From Eutreptiella sp. 'Long Island Sound 2002' (Eukaryota > Euglenozoa > Euglenophyceae > Eutreptiales > Eutreptiaceae), in the NCBI GenBank assembly GCA_964036045.1, contig OZ038379.1:23778152-23842151 (forward strand): a DNA stretch of 64,000 bases, in the 5' to 3' direction. The notes below the pieces were generated by a model, which had not been told where the DNA came from, did no database searches, and saw only the letters and a program-made list of their open reading frames with translations. The position numbers and the translations under genes were made by a program. The stretch's first letter is position 1. Every line of letters begins with the position of its first letter. Below are positions 52,719 through 63,577 of this stretch, one piece after another.

Positions 52719-54576
52719 GACGTTCGCCAAGTTCGACCTCAGCGTCGTGTATGTCCTGGGAAAGGACAACACTGTGGCAGATTGCCTCAGTCGATGGGCC
52801 TACCCCGCAGGCAGGGCTTGGATGGACATATCCAGCCATGGGGACGCCGAGGAGACAGGAGAGGCCAAGCGCATCATCGAGATGGAGAAGGCCATGGAGC
52901 AAGAGGGGGTCAAGTGCTTTGTGGTGATGGCAAACCGTACGGACCTAGCCAAGTTCCGGGGCGCCCGCGTCCAAGCTTTTCGAGAGGAAACCCTCGAGCA
53001 ATGGATGGTGGCCCCTGTAGAGCTAGTCAGGTCGGTGCTCACAGAGGACTGGTCGGATGACTATGCGGCATCCGATCACTGGAGCAAGTACTGGAATGCC
53101 GTGAGCGCCCCGTCGGACGACGAATGGCCCGAGGGCTTGACGGAGGATGGGGACAAACTGTTCCTCAAGGACAAGCTATTGGTCCGAGAGAACCGAACGG
53201 AGGAGCTCATTGACCACTGGCATAACGCCCAGCTCATGCATCCTGGTCGGGACAAGATGCAGCAGGACCTGGAGTGGCGCTTCAAGTTCCCACCGGGGTA
53301 CTACGCCCTCCTGGACAAGTACTGCAGGGACTGTGCCGTGTGTCGGGCCACGAAGAGCCCCAACCACTCCACAGCGGGCAACCCGGTGTATACGGCTATA
53401 CCGGAGGCCCCTATGCGGTCCGTGGCCATGGATGTATTCGCCATGCCGGAGGTCACCGTGGAAGGAGAGACCTACGACTGTGTCATCCTGGCGGTGGATA
53501 GGCACAGCGCGTATATCGTGGCGGTCCCTGGCAAGAAGTCCAAGAAGAAGGACAAGAAGGACAAGCATGGAGTGGGGCTGCAGGCCAAGACCGTCGCTAA
53601 TGCCATGAGCAGGCATTGGCTGACGATTTTTGATGTCCCAGCTGTCATCTGCAGCGATCAGAGCAGTCAATTTGTGGGGACGTGGTTCAAGACGATGTGC
53701 AAGCACATGGGCATTCGGCACGCCAAGACCGTGGCGTACCACAGCCGGTCGAATGGTAGGGCTGAGGTGGCCGGGCGGCAGATGTTCGAAAAGTTCCGCC
53801 AGCTGCACATCAACGAACTGGGCCGGAATTGGTATAATTCGCTGTGGAGAGTACTCCAAGCGTATCACGACCTTCCGGGGCCCACTGGACTGTCGCCGCA
53901 TCGCTTCCTGTTCCTACGGGATCGAGTGTCACGCACTCTCCTGTGGTTGAACCATGGCAAAGTGGCCCGGGATGCGAACGCTATGATGGCTGAGGCGGAC
54001 GACACGGCGGCCAAGGTGTGCAAGGCACTTCAGGACGAGCATGAGAAGAGGGCCAAGTACTTCAAGCAAGGAAAGGTCCAGAAATATGCTCTCCAAGACA
54101 CCGTCTGGGTGGAGCGGCACCACAAGGATGTCCTGTCCAGGCATCGGCAGGCGTCTTGGTATGTGCCGGCGGTAATCGTGCGGAAGGTTGGGCAGGATGT
54201 GTATGCGGTTCGTGTGGGGGATAACAAGATCCTGGACCGCGACCATACCCAGCTTCGTCCCCGAGCACCAGACCCCAGCGGACGTCCCGTCACCTTCGAG
54301 TTCACGGCCGGCGATGTGGACTCGGACGACGAGGGTGAGGACGACGACTTCACCGCCGAGAAGATCCTGGCGGACAAGCTGGACCCGGGGACGCCTGGGG
54401 GAAGGCTTTATAAAGTCCGTTGGAAGGGATTCGCCGCATCCAGGGATTCGTGGGAGCCTCCGAGCAGCTTTGTGCCGAGGTACACCACGGTCTGGATGGA
54501 TTATCTGAAGAAAAAGAACATTTCTTTGGATGTCAAGGACGTGTTGGTCCATTTGGTGGCTGCAGTAGCACCGTAA
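52719..54576 (+). pseudogene. Element B integrase with chromodomain, frameshifted from RT
   Basis: The open frame resumes at RHETFAKFDLSVVYV in another phase. The HHCC zinc part is HNAQLMHPGRDK...CAVC. The core has Asp in LAVDRHSAYIVAV, Asp in ICSDQSSQF and Glu in NGRAEVAGRQMFEKF. The chromodomain is FTAEKILAD...LYKVRWKGFAASRDSWEPPSSFVP and the protein ends LVHLVAAVAP. Apart from the upstream deletion the domain looks whole. A Lys-rich insert (KKSKKKDKKDKHG) sits between the first and second Asp. Confidence 0.85.
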
Positions 54577-54970
54577 TGGATCCCCCTTGGCATTTTTGTT
54601 TGTTTCTGTGCTTGGGAGACGGGTGAGGGCGTTTATCCGGGGATTTTTGGGCCTTGATTGGCCATATACCCCCTTCACTCGATCTCCACATATATATTTC
54701 ATTGTGGTATACTTTTTTAGGTCGACCGACGACGTTTGTCTATCTTTGATCCCCTTGGTCCATGTTGTAGATCAAGAGGAGACCGGATATGGCGTAGGGC
54801 ACCGATTATGCGTGTCCTCATCCCTCCCTTGGGGCATCGGGGACGCCTTCGACGTGTGTGGGGCCTCCATGTGTCCTTGGGACATGGGGGGGGGGGGCTG
54901 GAGCCCATTGGGGTCCTCCCGTCCTCTCTGCAATGGTTTCCGAGCGGATACAACGCTCTGAGAAGGGGGG
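54577..54970 (+). other. Element B 3' untranslated region and polypurine tract
   Basis: About 390 bases end with GAGAAGGGGGG (54960-54970) directly before the LTR start TGAAGCC, a good polypurine tract. A G run at 54888-54897 is a second, more distant candidate. The sequence is repeated in reverse at 60337-60740 in element C. Confidence 0.75.
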
Positions 54971-55251
54971 TGAAGCCCCTTCGGACCCCCGTGGCCATCT
55001 TTGGGTCACTTGGGGTGTGTATCTATGTGCCGGCAAGCCGCCATTGGCTGATATCATACTCTCCCATCCACCTGACCTAACCCGATGTGATAGTGTGATA
55101 GGTTTGGCCATTCCGGCTATGAGCGGCCATATTCAGTACCAGGGCGCCGCCAGCTGAGATTTATATATCAGAATATCAGGAATCAACAGGGCTTTTTTGT
55201 CATAAAGTTTCCGTAATTTTTCAGCCTTTCGTTCTGATTGTCAATGTATCG
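54971..55251 (+). repeat. Truncated 3' LTR of element B
   Basis: It matches the first part of the 5' LTR from TGAAGCC to CAATGTATCG and then stops. The next bases (TAAAGAAGG) are the reverse complement of the gag start region. Confidence 0.88.
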
Positions 55252-55332
55252 TAAAGAAGGTCCCTACCAGGACCGGCCCCCGCTGTGCCCCTTCCGCCTG
55301 TAACCCCTGCTGACTTGCTCCTGATCAACGAT
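55252..55332 (-). pseudogene. Element C: fragment of leader and gag start
   Basis: Reverse complement of about 46329-46410 of B (shared AGCAAGTCAGCAGGGGT and GGTCCTGGTAGGGACC). It follows the C LTR on the minus strand and is cut at the inverted junction with B. Confidence 0.8.
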
Positions 55333-55643
55333 TGCATTTATCAAAATCCGGGGTTCCAAATCCAAAAATATAGAAAATACTATCCTCCTTCAACCCTGAA
55401 CAGCAACCAGATCCCACAAATACAGCAATAACCCAATCCACAATCCAATCCACGCTGCGGGCTTCCGTTCAGCACACCGGTCGTCCCACGGTGGCGGGCA
55501 TGTACAAGAATTGCACCAAAGAGGAAAGCCCTGAAATTGGCATATGAACACAAATAAAGCAAAGTTGGGGAAAGAGGTAAGCATGCATAGACTCAGCCAT
55601 AGACCCCTCATACCCTGGACTCCAGACCTTCCCTTGACTCACC

Positions 55644-55661
55644 AACATGATGCCCTGAACC
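55644..55661. repeat. LINE target-site duplication, left copy
   Basis: AACATGATGCCCTGAACC, repeated exactly at 58416-58433. This position is inside the LTR of element C. Confidence 0.9.
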
Positions 55662-55707
55662 GGAAATCCCATTACCACAGGTATCAGCACTGGCCGCGTG
55701 GGGGTGT

Positions 55708-57030
55708 TTGAGTGTAAGGAACGCGGTTGAACACGCGCAGGCTGACAGCTGGCTGTGGGTGTACCTCGACGGATCATGGGACAAGCCTCTAACTGGGTCG
55801 GCGGCAGTGATGGTCTGGCCGGATGGCACTGTCCTGGCGCTGGCCATACCCTGCCCTTACCCCAGCAGCAAGGATGCTGAGTTTTGGTCCTTCGTGCAGT
55901 GCACACGCTACCTCCAGTCTGTAGGCTTTAAGGGCCATGCGTTTTTCTGCATAGATAATTCTCAGCTTGTTGACTGTACGGACTGGGTCTTGTCCAAAAG
56001 CCCGATCCCGCCGACTTCGGCCTCCACGCAAGGGACATGGTTCCACACAGTCCACGGAGTCATCCAGTCCTCTTCCTTCACGATAGGAGTGGGGTGGCTC
56101 AAGTCGCACGTGGGCTTCCCAGGAAACGAGGTAGCTGACGGCTTTGCTAAGTATACTTCATATGCATGTGCTGTCTTGGATGCCCATAAACAGCCCCCGG
56201 GACTGCATACAGTTACTTTTAACGGCAATCCCCACATTCACAAAGTCGGAGGGTTCCAAAGACGCCGTCTGTATCCACGTCATGCACACACCGGTATTTC
56301 CCTGCCACTCAGCTTTGATTGGGCTCTGCACCACTCGTGGTTCAGCTCTTTTGCGGCCAAATGGGTGATGGGTGTGAAGGGAATCCACGGTGCCGGCCCG
56401 TTCTGGGATGTTTCGGACAGACAATGCCCGCTGTGTGATACACGTCATCCACTAGACATCGTCTCCAGTGTGGCTTTCTGTGATGACATGAAACCCTTTC
56501 TGCACCAGCTTGCCGACTCTTGGGGCCCCAGCATATCTCCTGTGGTACATCAGTGGCTGGCTGGTCCCCGCTCGCGAGGGGAGCTTCGTAATTTCGCCAG
56601 GACCCTAATCCCTGTCTCTCTATACGAGCTCCTCACTACCTCTTGTGAGTTGAAACAACGTGTGTATGACTCCCTGCCCACCCGAAGAAAAGCTCTCTCG
56701 TCCACAATCAAGTCAGCGTGCAAACACCGCCGAGATCGCCCTCTCCCTGAACCACTGCCCCCCCCCCTATCCCACAACAGCTTCCTCGAGTCAGGCGGAC
56801 CCTACAGCACTTCTGACAGGGACCCGACTCAGAAAACCCACCTGTACCGCCCCCCAGGCCCCATCCCTGCTGCAGTTTCGCTCAGAACTACAGGTACGTC
56901 CAGAGGAGCCAAACGTAAACGGACCAGAGATCCACCTGTGCCAGCTCCAAAGCGTTCCTGTAGTCAGCAAAACAAGGAAAAGAGACGTCAGCTCTCCATA
57001 AACCAGTTTTTACCCCACGGCCCCCCGTGA
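55708..57030 (+). CDS. LINE ORF2 C-terminal part: RNase H and Cys-rich finger
   Basis: The frame is open from the truncated end to a TGA at 57028-57030. An RNase HI fold is indicated by Asp in WVYLDGSWD, Glu in SKDAEFWSFVQ, Asp in FFCIDNSQLVD and the WLKSHVGFPGNEVADGFAKY block with the fourth Asp; all four catalytic residues appear present. A finger CPLCDTRHPLDIVSSVAFC follows, typical of LINE C-termini. The tail is Pro/Lys/Arg rich (RGAKRKRTRDPPVPAPKRS). RNase H removes RNA from the cDNA hybrid. Without RT this copy cannot move by itself. The minus-strand fragment at 10914-11800 is a distant relative. Confidence 0.82.
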   Translation: MSVRNAVEHAQADSWLWVYLDGSWDKPLTGSAAVMVWPDGTVLALAIPCPYPSSKDAEFWSFVQCTRYLQSVGFKGHAFFCIDNSQLVDCTDWVLSKSPIPPTSASTQGTWFHTVHGVIQSSSFTIGVGWLKSHVGFPGNEVADGFAKYTSYACAVLDAHKQPPGLHTVTFNGNPHIHKVGGFQRRRLYPRHAHTGISLPLSFDWALHHSWFSSFAAKWVMGVKGIHGAGPFWDVSDRQCPLCDTRHPLDIVSSVAFCDDMKPFLHQLADSWGPSISPVVHQWLAGPRSRGELRNFARTLIPVSLYELLTTSCELKQRVYDSLPTRRKALSSTIKSACKHRRDRPLPEPLPPPLSHNSFLESGGPYSTSDRDPTQKTHLYRPPGPIPAAVSLRTTGTSRGAKRKRTRDPPVPAPKRSCSQQNKEKRRQLSINQFLPHGPP

Positions 57031-57131
57031 TATTGATTCGACCATCAACAGCCTTCAGTCTTTACCAGGTCTATGACGCACTTGTCACCTCGTCCCACTC
57101 CTACCCTTCGCCTCCATTTTCCACTCACTAC

Positions 57132-57634
57132 CAGCAGTGGCTCAGAGCTACAGCAACATGCCCCCTTCCCCCCTCCCCCTGACAGGATGCCCCCCCTTGA
57201 TCTGCCCAGTCCATTTATTGCCAGCTGACCCCCCCCCCCCCCCTGGCGTCTCCGCCCTTGCAGGCAAATCCTTATAAGTGTCTGTTCTCTTCTGCATGTT
57301 CAAGATTCTTGGATTGAATTTTCCGGAAGACTAGTCATTAGCACCATAACATTTTTCCGATTTTTGACTGTTTGTATGTCTGGTCATCTGTGTAGGGTAG
57401 AACAGTGCTCGGGTTGAAGGGATGGCTCGAGAGTCATAGCCATGTGAGGGCCTACGGGTGCTCACGGGTTGTAGGTTCTCCCATCTCCGACATCTAAGCC
57501 TATTTCCCCCAGCAGTGGCTCAGAGCTACAGCAACATGCCCCCTTCCCCCCTCCCCCTGACAGGATGCCTCCCCTTGATCTGCCCAGTCCATTTATTGCC
57601 AGCTGACCCCCCGCCCCCTGGCGTCTCCGCCCTT
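57132..57634 (+). repeat. Direct duplication in the LINE 3' region
   Basis: A block of about 128 bases (AGCAGTGGCTCAGAGCTACA ... TCTCCGCCCTTG) is present at 57132-57259 and again at 57510-57634, about 378 bases apart. The two differ mainly in a C run. Confidence 0.85.
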
Positions 57635-58415
57635 GTGGCATGTCCCGAGATCGCCTGCCTGCCGTCCGTCAACCCCCACCCATGCCTTGATTCCCCCAGG
57701 TGTGATGCATCAGAGCGGCGAGAATCGACGACCATCCCATCGAGTCAAGTACCTTCACCACGGCAGTAAGGGTGCCTGTTTTGAGATAATTTGATGACAG
57801 CACCGTTGCCTGCGTGGCTGCAAGTGACCTGGGCTTCGCTTTCTGCTTGCCTGCTGTGTCTACATCCCCCATTTTCTGGCTACCTTTTGCCCTTTTCCTT
57901 TGTTTCCCATTTTTTTTTTCGAACGTTTTTGCCCCTGTTCTTGAGGTATCTGCTTTAGGAAATTAGAGCCTCACACTGACCAGAGCGTGGTTTGGCCTCA
58001 GGCTGAGGTGTTTACACGCTTCCCTGTCCTCTTAGGATACTGTGGATTTTGCATCTTGTCTTCTTTCTACTTTTCTTGTTTTTTTTTCTGGTTCTCCACT
58101 CAATTTTACAGAAACTCACACTCCAACCAGGCCCGTAGGTGCATCACCTACGGGGGAGTGACAGCTCAGGTCTCCTGCAGTCTGTGCATAGTTCAGGTTT
58201 CCGCGATTGTATGTAGGGTTTATGCCATGGTAGGAGAAACGGTGAGCCACACCCGCTTGTTGTACCATCACGGGCGCCCAACAGGGGGCAGATTGAGCCA
58301 CAATCAGCCACGGTCGGGAGCAGTGGGTCACAACGCGGTTCAGCCACCCCCTACGGCCACATGTAGCATAGAACCGAACCACAAGAGTGCTGATCTTGTT
58401 GAGATGGTTTAAAAA
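57635..58415 (+). other. LINE 3' untranslated region
   Basis: No gene recognised. T-rich runs near 57900-57920 and 58070-58090 are followed by GC-richer DNA and the terminal A tract. Confidence 0.6.
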
Positions 58416-58433
58416 AACATGATGCCCTGAACC
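58416..58433. repeat. LINE target-site duplication, right copy
   Basis: Exact repeat of 55644-55661, directly after the A tail. Confidence 0.9.
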
Positions 58434-60336
58434 CAGTCAAGTCAGATGGCTAAATGCCATGTGTCAAAAGTCACTACACAAACCCCAAAAATGTGTGCAC
58501 TCCCAAGCCTATAAATCCTAGCCCAATGGAGGAGGTGGCGTGTCATGGCCTAGAGTGGCACTCAGGACCATGCCCTACCCTGACATAAACTTGGTTGGAC
58601 TTGGAGTCGATTGGGCTTGGAGAACTGCCCCATGAAGATGACCTCACAACATGGCAAAATCAGGTAAATCACACCATAATGCCCAAAATTCAATTATGTA
58701 CTCAAAAATGCATACGGCAAATATTCAAATGCTCCATGCATGTGTCAAACCGGAAAGTAGTATACAAGGGTGATATGGACCAAAGGTCCATGCCCAGGAA
58801 TATTCCATCGTTGGCTCCGAAACCCCTCCGGTTATGTACATGACATGCTTCACAAGTCAGGTCATGAGTTTGAGACCTAATTTTGTGAGGCCTTGTGTGC
58901 CAAGCCAAAGTGACCATGTGATCCGGCATATGGTGAGATACAACACCGAAGCCTATGCCAACATATAAGCAACATACCATAGTTCACGGATCTCTAGGCA
59001 CTTTACTGTTAGCCGACCAGTTGAGCACATAAAACACAAAAATGAGCATAAAATGAGGTCAAAAACATGCAAATAATGCCAAATTCAAGATAATTACAAT
59101 AGTATATAACTTCGCTCACCCATGGTGTCAACCTATGACTCAGAACACAATTGCCTGGGAGCATTTGCAAACAATCCCCCCACTTGGATCCCCATATAGA
59201 CGCATAAGGACACCTTCGAACCTCCTCCCAACACGCACCATAAAAATGGGAAAATTGATATTGGCGCTTGTGGGTCGCTCCGTAAGCCCTCCCACATGCA
59301 CTATATGAGCGGTAGACTTAGTCTAGCGCTATGGAGTTCACCATTGGGACATGGGCGAAGCCCTTGCCACGTATGACTCCATATATCTTCCTACAAACGG
59401 AGATATATAACATGGGCATGAGCATATCGAAGCACATACCATGCATATAACACATACCCTCAAAAGGTGGCTCCCACCATGATATGCCATGACCCTCCAT
59501 GGACATAACTTCACGTTAAAAATACGTAGGAACCCAAGAAAAGTTGCTATGCAACCCCAACACTCATGTGGTACACTCGAAAGTCGCATTAAAATATTCG
59601 GTTGCACGGTCCAAGAGTTATATATCACTTTCTACCCTCTTGACCATTATCCCTTGCTATACCAGGCATGTGTACACACCAAAGGCGTTTGATGCTTCCT
59701 AAATTAAGTTGAGACCAATGCGGTTCCAACCCAATTCTCGAAATTGCAACTACTCGCGGTGAGCCGGAGATATGACCTTTCAAAGTGGCCTCACGAATCA
59801 ACTTTGTTTCGCCTATATCTCGAAGCAAAACGAAGGGCATAACAAAAGGAAGGTTGATTCGTGATCGGGGAAAAATGTCGGACCACTCGAGATTCGTCAT
59901 ATCGAGTGCGGCGATGTCGAAGTCGAAAATCCGATTCTGAAAGTCTGAAAAAATCGGATTAATTTTGCGAGTTTATAATATAAAAATTGCGGAAGCAACG
60001 AACCCTTTACTGATGAAATCTGACCCTTCATCGGGGTTTCCGCCAAAATATTCGTAAATAACAGTTAACCATTCGGTTACCGCAAAATCGCGAGCCAGAC
60101 TGACAGCCGCCGATACCCTGTTGATTCCTGATATTCTGATATATAAATCTCAGCTGGCGGCGCCTCGGTACTGAATATGGCCGCTCATAGCCGGAATGAC
60201 CAAACCTATCACACTATCACATCGGGTTAGGTCAGGTGGATGGGAGAGTATGATGTCAGCCAATGGCGGCTTGCCGGCACATAGATACACACCCCAAGTG
60301 ACCCAAAGATGGCCACGGGGGTCCGAACCGGCTTCA

Positions 60337-60740
60337 CCCCCCTTCTCAGAGCGTTGTTACCGCTCGGAAGTCATTGAAGAGGGGACGGGAGGACCCCAAT
60401 GGGCTCCAACCCCCCCCCCCCATGTCCCAAGGACACATGGAGGCCCCACACACGTCGTAGGCTCCCCCCACGCCCCAAGGGAGGGGTGAGGACACTGATA
60501 ATCGGTGCCCTACGCCATATCCGGTCTCCTCTTGATCTACAACATGGACCAAGGGGATCAAAGATAGAGAAACGTCGTCGATCGATCTAAATACGTATAC
60601 CACGATGAAATGTATATGTGGAGATCGAGTGAAGGGGGTATATGGCCAATCAAGGCCCAAAAATCCCCGGATGAACGCTCTCACCCGTCTCCCAAGCACA
60701 GAAACAAACAGAGATGCCAAGGCGGATCCATTACGGTGCT
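60337..60740 (-). other. Element C 3' untranslated region and polypurine tract
   Basis: Reverse counterpart of 54577-54970. On the minus strand GAGAAGGGGGG abuts the LTR start TGAAGCC. A run of C at 60410-60421 corresponds to the G run in B. Confidence 0.75.
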
Positions 60741-62712
60741 ACTGCAGCCACCAAATGGACCAACACGTCCTTGACATCCAAAGAAATGCTCTTTTTCTTC
60801 AGGTAGTCCATCCAGACCGTGGTGTACCTCGGCACAGAGCTGCTCGGAGGCTCTCACGAATCCCTGGATGCGGCGAATCCCTTCCAACAGACTTTATAAA
60901 GCCTACCCCCAGGCGTCCCCGGGTCCGGCTTGTCCGCCACGATCCTCTCGGCGGTGAAGTCGTCGTCCTCACCCTCGTTGTCCGAGTCCACATCGTCGGC
61001 CGTGAACTCGAAGGTGACGGGACGTCCGCTGGGGTCTGGTGCTCGGGGACGAAGCTGGGTATGGTCGCGGTCCAGGATCTTGTTATCCCCCACACGAACC
61101 GCATACACATCCTGCCCGACCTTCCGCACGATTACCCCCGGCACATACCAAGATGCCTGCCGATGCCTGGACAGGACATCCTTGTGGTGCCGCTCCACCC
61201 ACACGGTGTCTTGGAGAGCATACTTCTGGACTTTTCCCTGCTTGAAGTGCTTGGCCCTCTTGTCATGCTCGTCCTGTAGTGCCTTGCACACCTTGGCGGC
61301 CGGGTCGTCCGCCTCAGCCATCATAGCGTCCGCATCCCGGGCCACTTTGCCATGGTTCAACCACGGGAGAGTGCGTGACACTCGATCCCGTAGGAACAGG
61401 ATGCGATGGGGCGACAGTCCAGTGGGCCCCGGAAGGTCATGGTACGCCTGGAGTACTCTCCACAGCGAATTGTACCAATTCCGGCCCGGTTCGTCGATGT
61501 GCAGCTGGCAGAACTTTTCGAACATCTGCCGCCCGGCCACCTCAGCCCGGCCATTCGACCGGCTGTGGTACGCCACGGTCTTGGCATGCCGAATCCCCAT
61601 GTGCTTGCACATCATCTTGAACCACGTCCCCACGAATTGACTGCCCCGATAGCTGCAGATGACAGCCGGGACGTCAAAAATTGTCAGCCAATGCCTGATC
61701 ATGGCGTTGGTGACGGTCTTGGCCTGCAGACCCACTCCATGCTTGTCCTGCTTGTCCTTCTTCTTGGACTTCTTGCCCGGGACCGCCACGATATACCCGC
61801 TGTGCCTATCCACCGCCAGGATGACACAGTCCTAGGTCTCTCCTTCCACGGTGACCTCCGGCATGGCGAATACGTCCATGGCCACGGACCGCATAGGGGC
61901 CTCCGGTATAGCCATATACACCGGGTTGCCCGCTGTGGAGTGGTTGGGGCTCTTCGTGGCCCGACACACGGCGCAGTTGCTGCAGTAATTGTCCAGGAGG
62001 GCGTAGTACCCCGGTGGGAACTTGAAGCGCCACTCCAGGTCCTGCTGCATCTTGTCCCGACCAGGATGCATGAGCTGGGCGTTATGCCAGTGGTCAATGA
62101 GCTCCTCCATTCGGTTCTCTGGGACCAACAGCTTGTCCTTGAGGAACAGTTTGTCCCCATCCTCCGTCAAGCCCTCGTGCCATTCGTCGTCCGACGGGGC
62201 GCTCACGGCATTCCAGTACTTGCTCCAGTGCTCCGATGCCGCATAGTCATCCGACCAGTCCTCTGTGAGCACCGACCTGACTAGCTCTACAGGGGCCACC
62301 ATCCATTGCTCGAGAGTTTCCTCTCGAATAGCTTGGACGCGGGCGCCCCGCAACTTGGCCAGGTCCGTACGGTTTGCCATTACCACAAAGCACTTGACCC
62401 CCTCTTGCTCCATGGCCTTCTCCATCTCGATGATGCGCTTGGCCTCCTCGGTCTCCTCGGCGTCTCCATGGCTGGATATGTCCATCCAAGCCTTGCCCGC
62501 GGGGTAGGCCCATCGACTGAGGCAATCTGCCACAGTGTTGTCCTTCCCCGGGACGTATACAACGCTAAGGTTGAACTTGGCGAACGTCTCATGCCATCGG
62601 GCCCTCCTTGCCGCCGGTGCCGAGGGGGTGTCGACGTGCTCCTTGTGCCAGCTCTGCAAGGACTGATGGTCCGTACAAACCACCACCGGTTGCAATCCAA
62701 TGTGGCCAGACC
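60741..62712 (-). pseudogene. Element C: RNase H end, integrase and chromodomain, inactivated
   Basis: Closely related to B from GLQPVVVCTDHQSLQSW onward, but without the 26-bp deletion (DTPSAPAARRARWHET is intact). It has a TAG at 61832-61834 replacing the Tyr codon in EGETYDCVIL and a TGA at about 60854 replacing the chromodomain Trp in SRDSWEPP. The second catalytic residue is changed (ICSYRGSQF where A has ICSDRGPQF). These are three independent inactivating changes. The upstream end breaks off at 62712, next to an AGGT microsatellite, so RT, protease and gag are missing. Confidence 0.85.
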
Positions 62713-63279
62713 AGGTAGGTAGGTATCTTCAGGAGCTCGGGATGCCTCCTTTGACATTGCAGGAAGAAGGTCTTACCAAGGGGACGTCCTGTCCCTCCCA
62801 CTGCCCTATGTCAGGTGCCTCTTGAGCCGCTCCCGCATGTGCTTGGGAAGGCATTGTCGCGGCCAGCCGGTCCATGTGTCCCAGGTGGGAGGGTGTCCCC
62901 ACATGTGTCCATGGGTAGGGCCACATGCCCCCTCCCTTGGGCGGCAGCTCTCGGGGCTGCCCAGCCGTGTGGGGTATCTCTCACCAGAAGGGGTATTGCT
63001 CCCGCTTGTCTACGGTACGACCGCCTCACCCTTGTGGCTTGAGTTGCGGGGCCACTCTGCTTGGCAGGTGACCCCCTCCTGGACTGTGTACCGGCTCGCC
63101 TGTCACCGGTTGCTTCCATGGCTCCGGGTGACGTTTGCCATGGTCCCCGATGCAGCCTGGCCGGGCTCGGACCAGTGGCCTTGGAGTACCGCTCCTGCCA
63201 CTGGCCCGGTGGGTCGGCTGGGTCGCCCCAGTGCGTCCGACCCATGGGTCATTGGTTCTTTCCTGTCCCTTGGCCGCCC
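62713..63279. other. GC-rich DNA without recognised gene
   Basis: It begins with an AGGTAGGTAGGTA run at the broken end of element C. Frames on both strands are open for 100-140 codons because of composition, with no domain resemblance. Confidence 0.5.
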
Positions 63280-63480
63280 TACGTGTGCGCAGTGTCCTGG
63301 GCCGCTGGGCTCCTTTTCACCGGTGTGCCCGCGCGGTTTGCTGTGTTGCGTCTGCGGTGTCCTGGGCCACCTGGCTCCTGTTCACCGTTGTGCTCGCTCT
63401 GTGTGTTGTGTTGCATGTGCGGTGTCCTGGGCCACTTGGCTCCCGTTCACCGGTGTGCGCGCTGTGTGCGGTGCGCATGT
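63280..63480. repeat. Tandem repeat, about 65-bp unit, three copies
   Basis: GTGTCCTGGGCC followed by CTGGGCTCC or a close variant and by TTCACCGGTGTG recurs near 63292, 63357 and 63421. Copies differ at several sites. Confidence 0.8.
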
Positions 63481-63525
63481 GCCATGGGTGGTTGTGTCCC
63501 TCTTCCTCCCCCCCTAATTTTCGGT

Positions 63526-63577
63526 TTTTTTTCTTTTCTTTTTTTTTTTTTTTCTGAAAAAAAAAAGAAAAACAGGG
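63526..63577. repeat. Poly-T / poly-A inverted tract
   Basis: A T-rich run of about 33 bases is followed within three bases by an A-rich run of about 19. The two could pair as a hairpin or reflect two opposed tails. Confidence 0.75.

Larger units (their letters stand above)
44057..55251 (+). mobile_element. Element B: chromodomain Ty3/gypsy retrotransposon, 3' LTR truncated
   Basis: The order is 5' LTR (44057-46328), gag, TAG, protease, methylase-like domain, RT, RNase H, integrase, chromodomain, polypurine tract and the first 281 bases of the 3' LTR. The 3' LTR is cut at 55251, where an inverted piece of a sister element (C) begins. B and C are much closer to each other than to A. Defects in B are a gag frameshift near 48430, a 120-bp insert in gag and a 26-bp net deletion between RNase H and integrase. 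Confidence 0.88.
55662..58415 (+). mobile_element. 5'-truncated LINE (non-LTR retrotransposon)
   Basis: A 2754-bp insertion is bounded by an 18-bp target duplication and ends in a short A tail (TTTAAAAAAA). It contains the last part of an ORF2 with RNase H and about 1.4 kb of 3' untranslated sequence. Reverse transcriptase and endonuclease are missing, as usual for incomplete target-primed integration. It inserted after element C because it splits the C LTR. Confidence 0.88.
55333..60336 (-). repeat. LTR of element C, split by a LINE
   Basis: The LTR runs on the minus strand from TGAAGCCGG (60336) to TGCA (55333). Excluding the inserted LINE and one target copy it is about 2.23 kb, matching 44057-46328. 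It has pol of C on one side and a gag start on the other. It is therefore either the 5' LTR of a lost downstream element or the product of LTR-LTR recombination between tandem copies. Confidence 0.85.
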
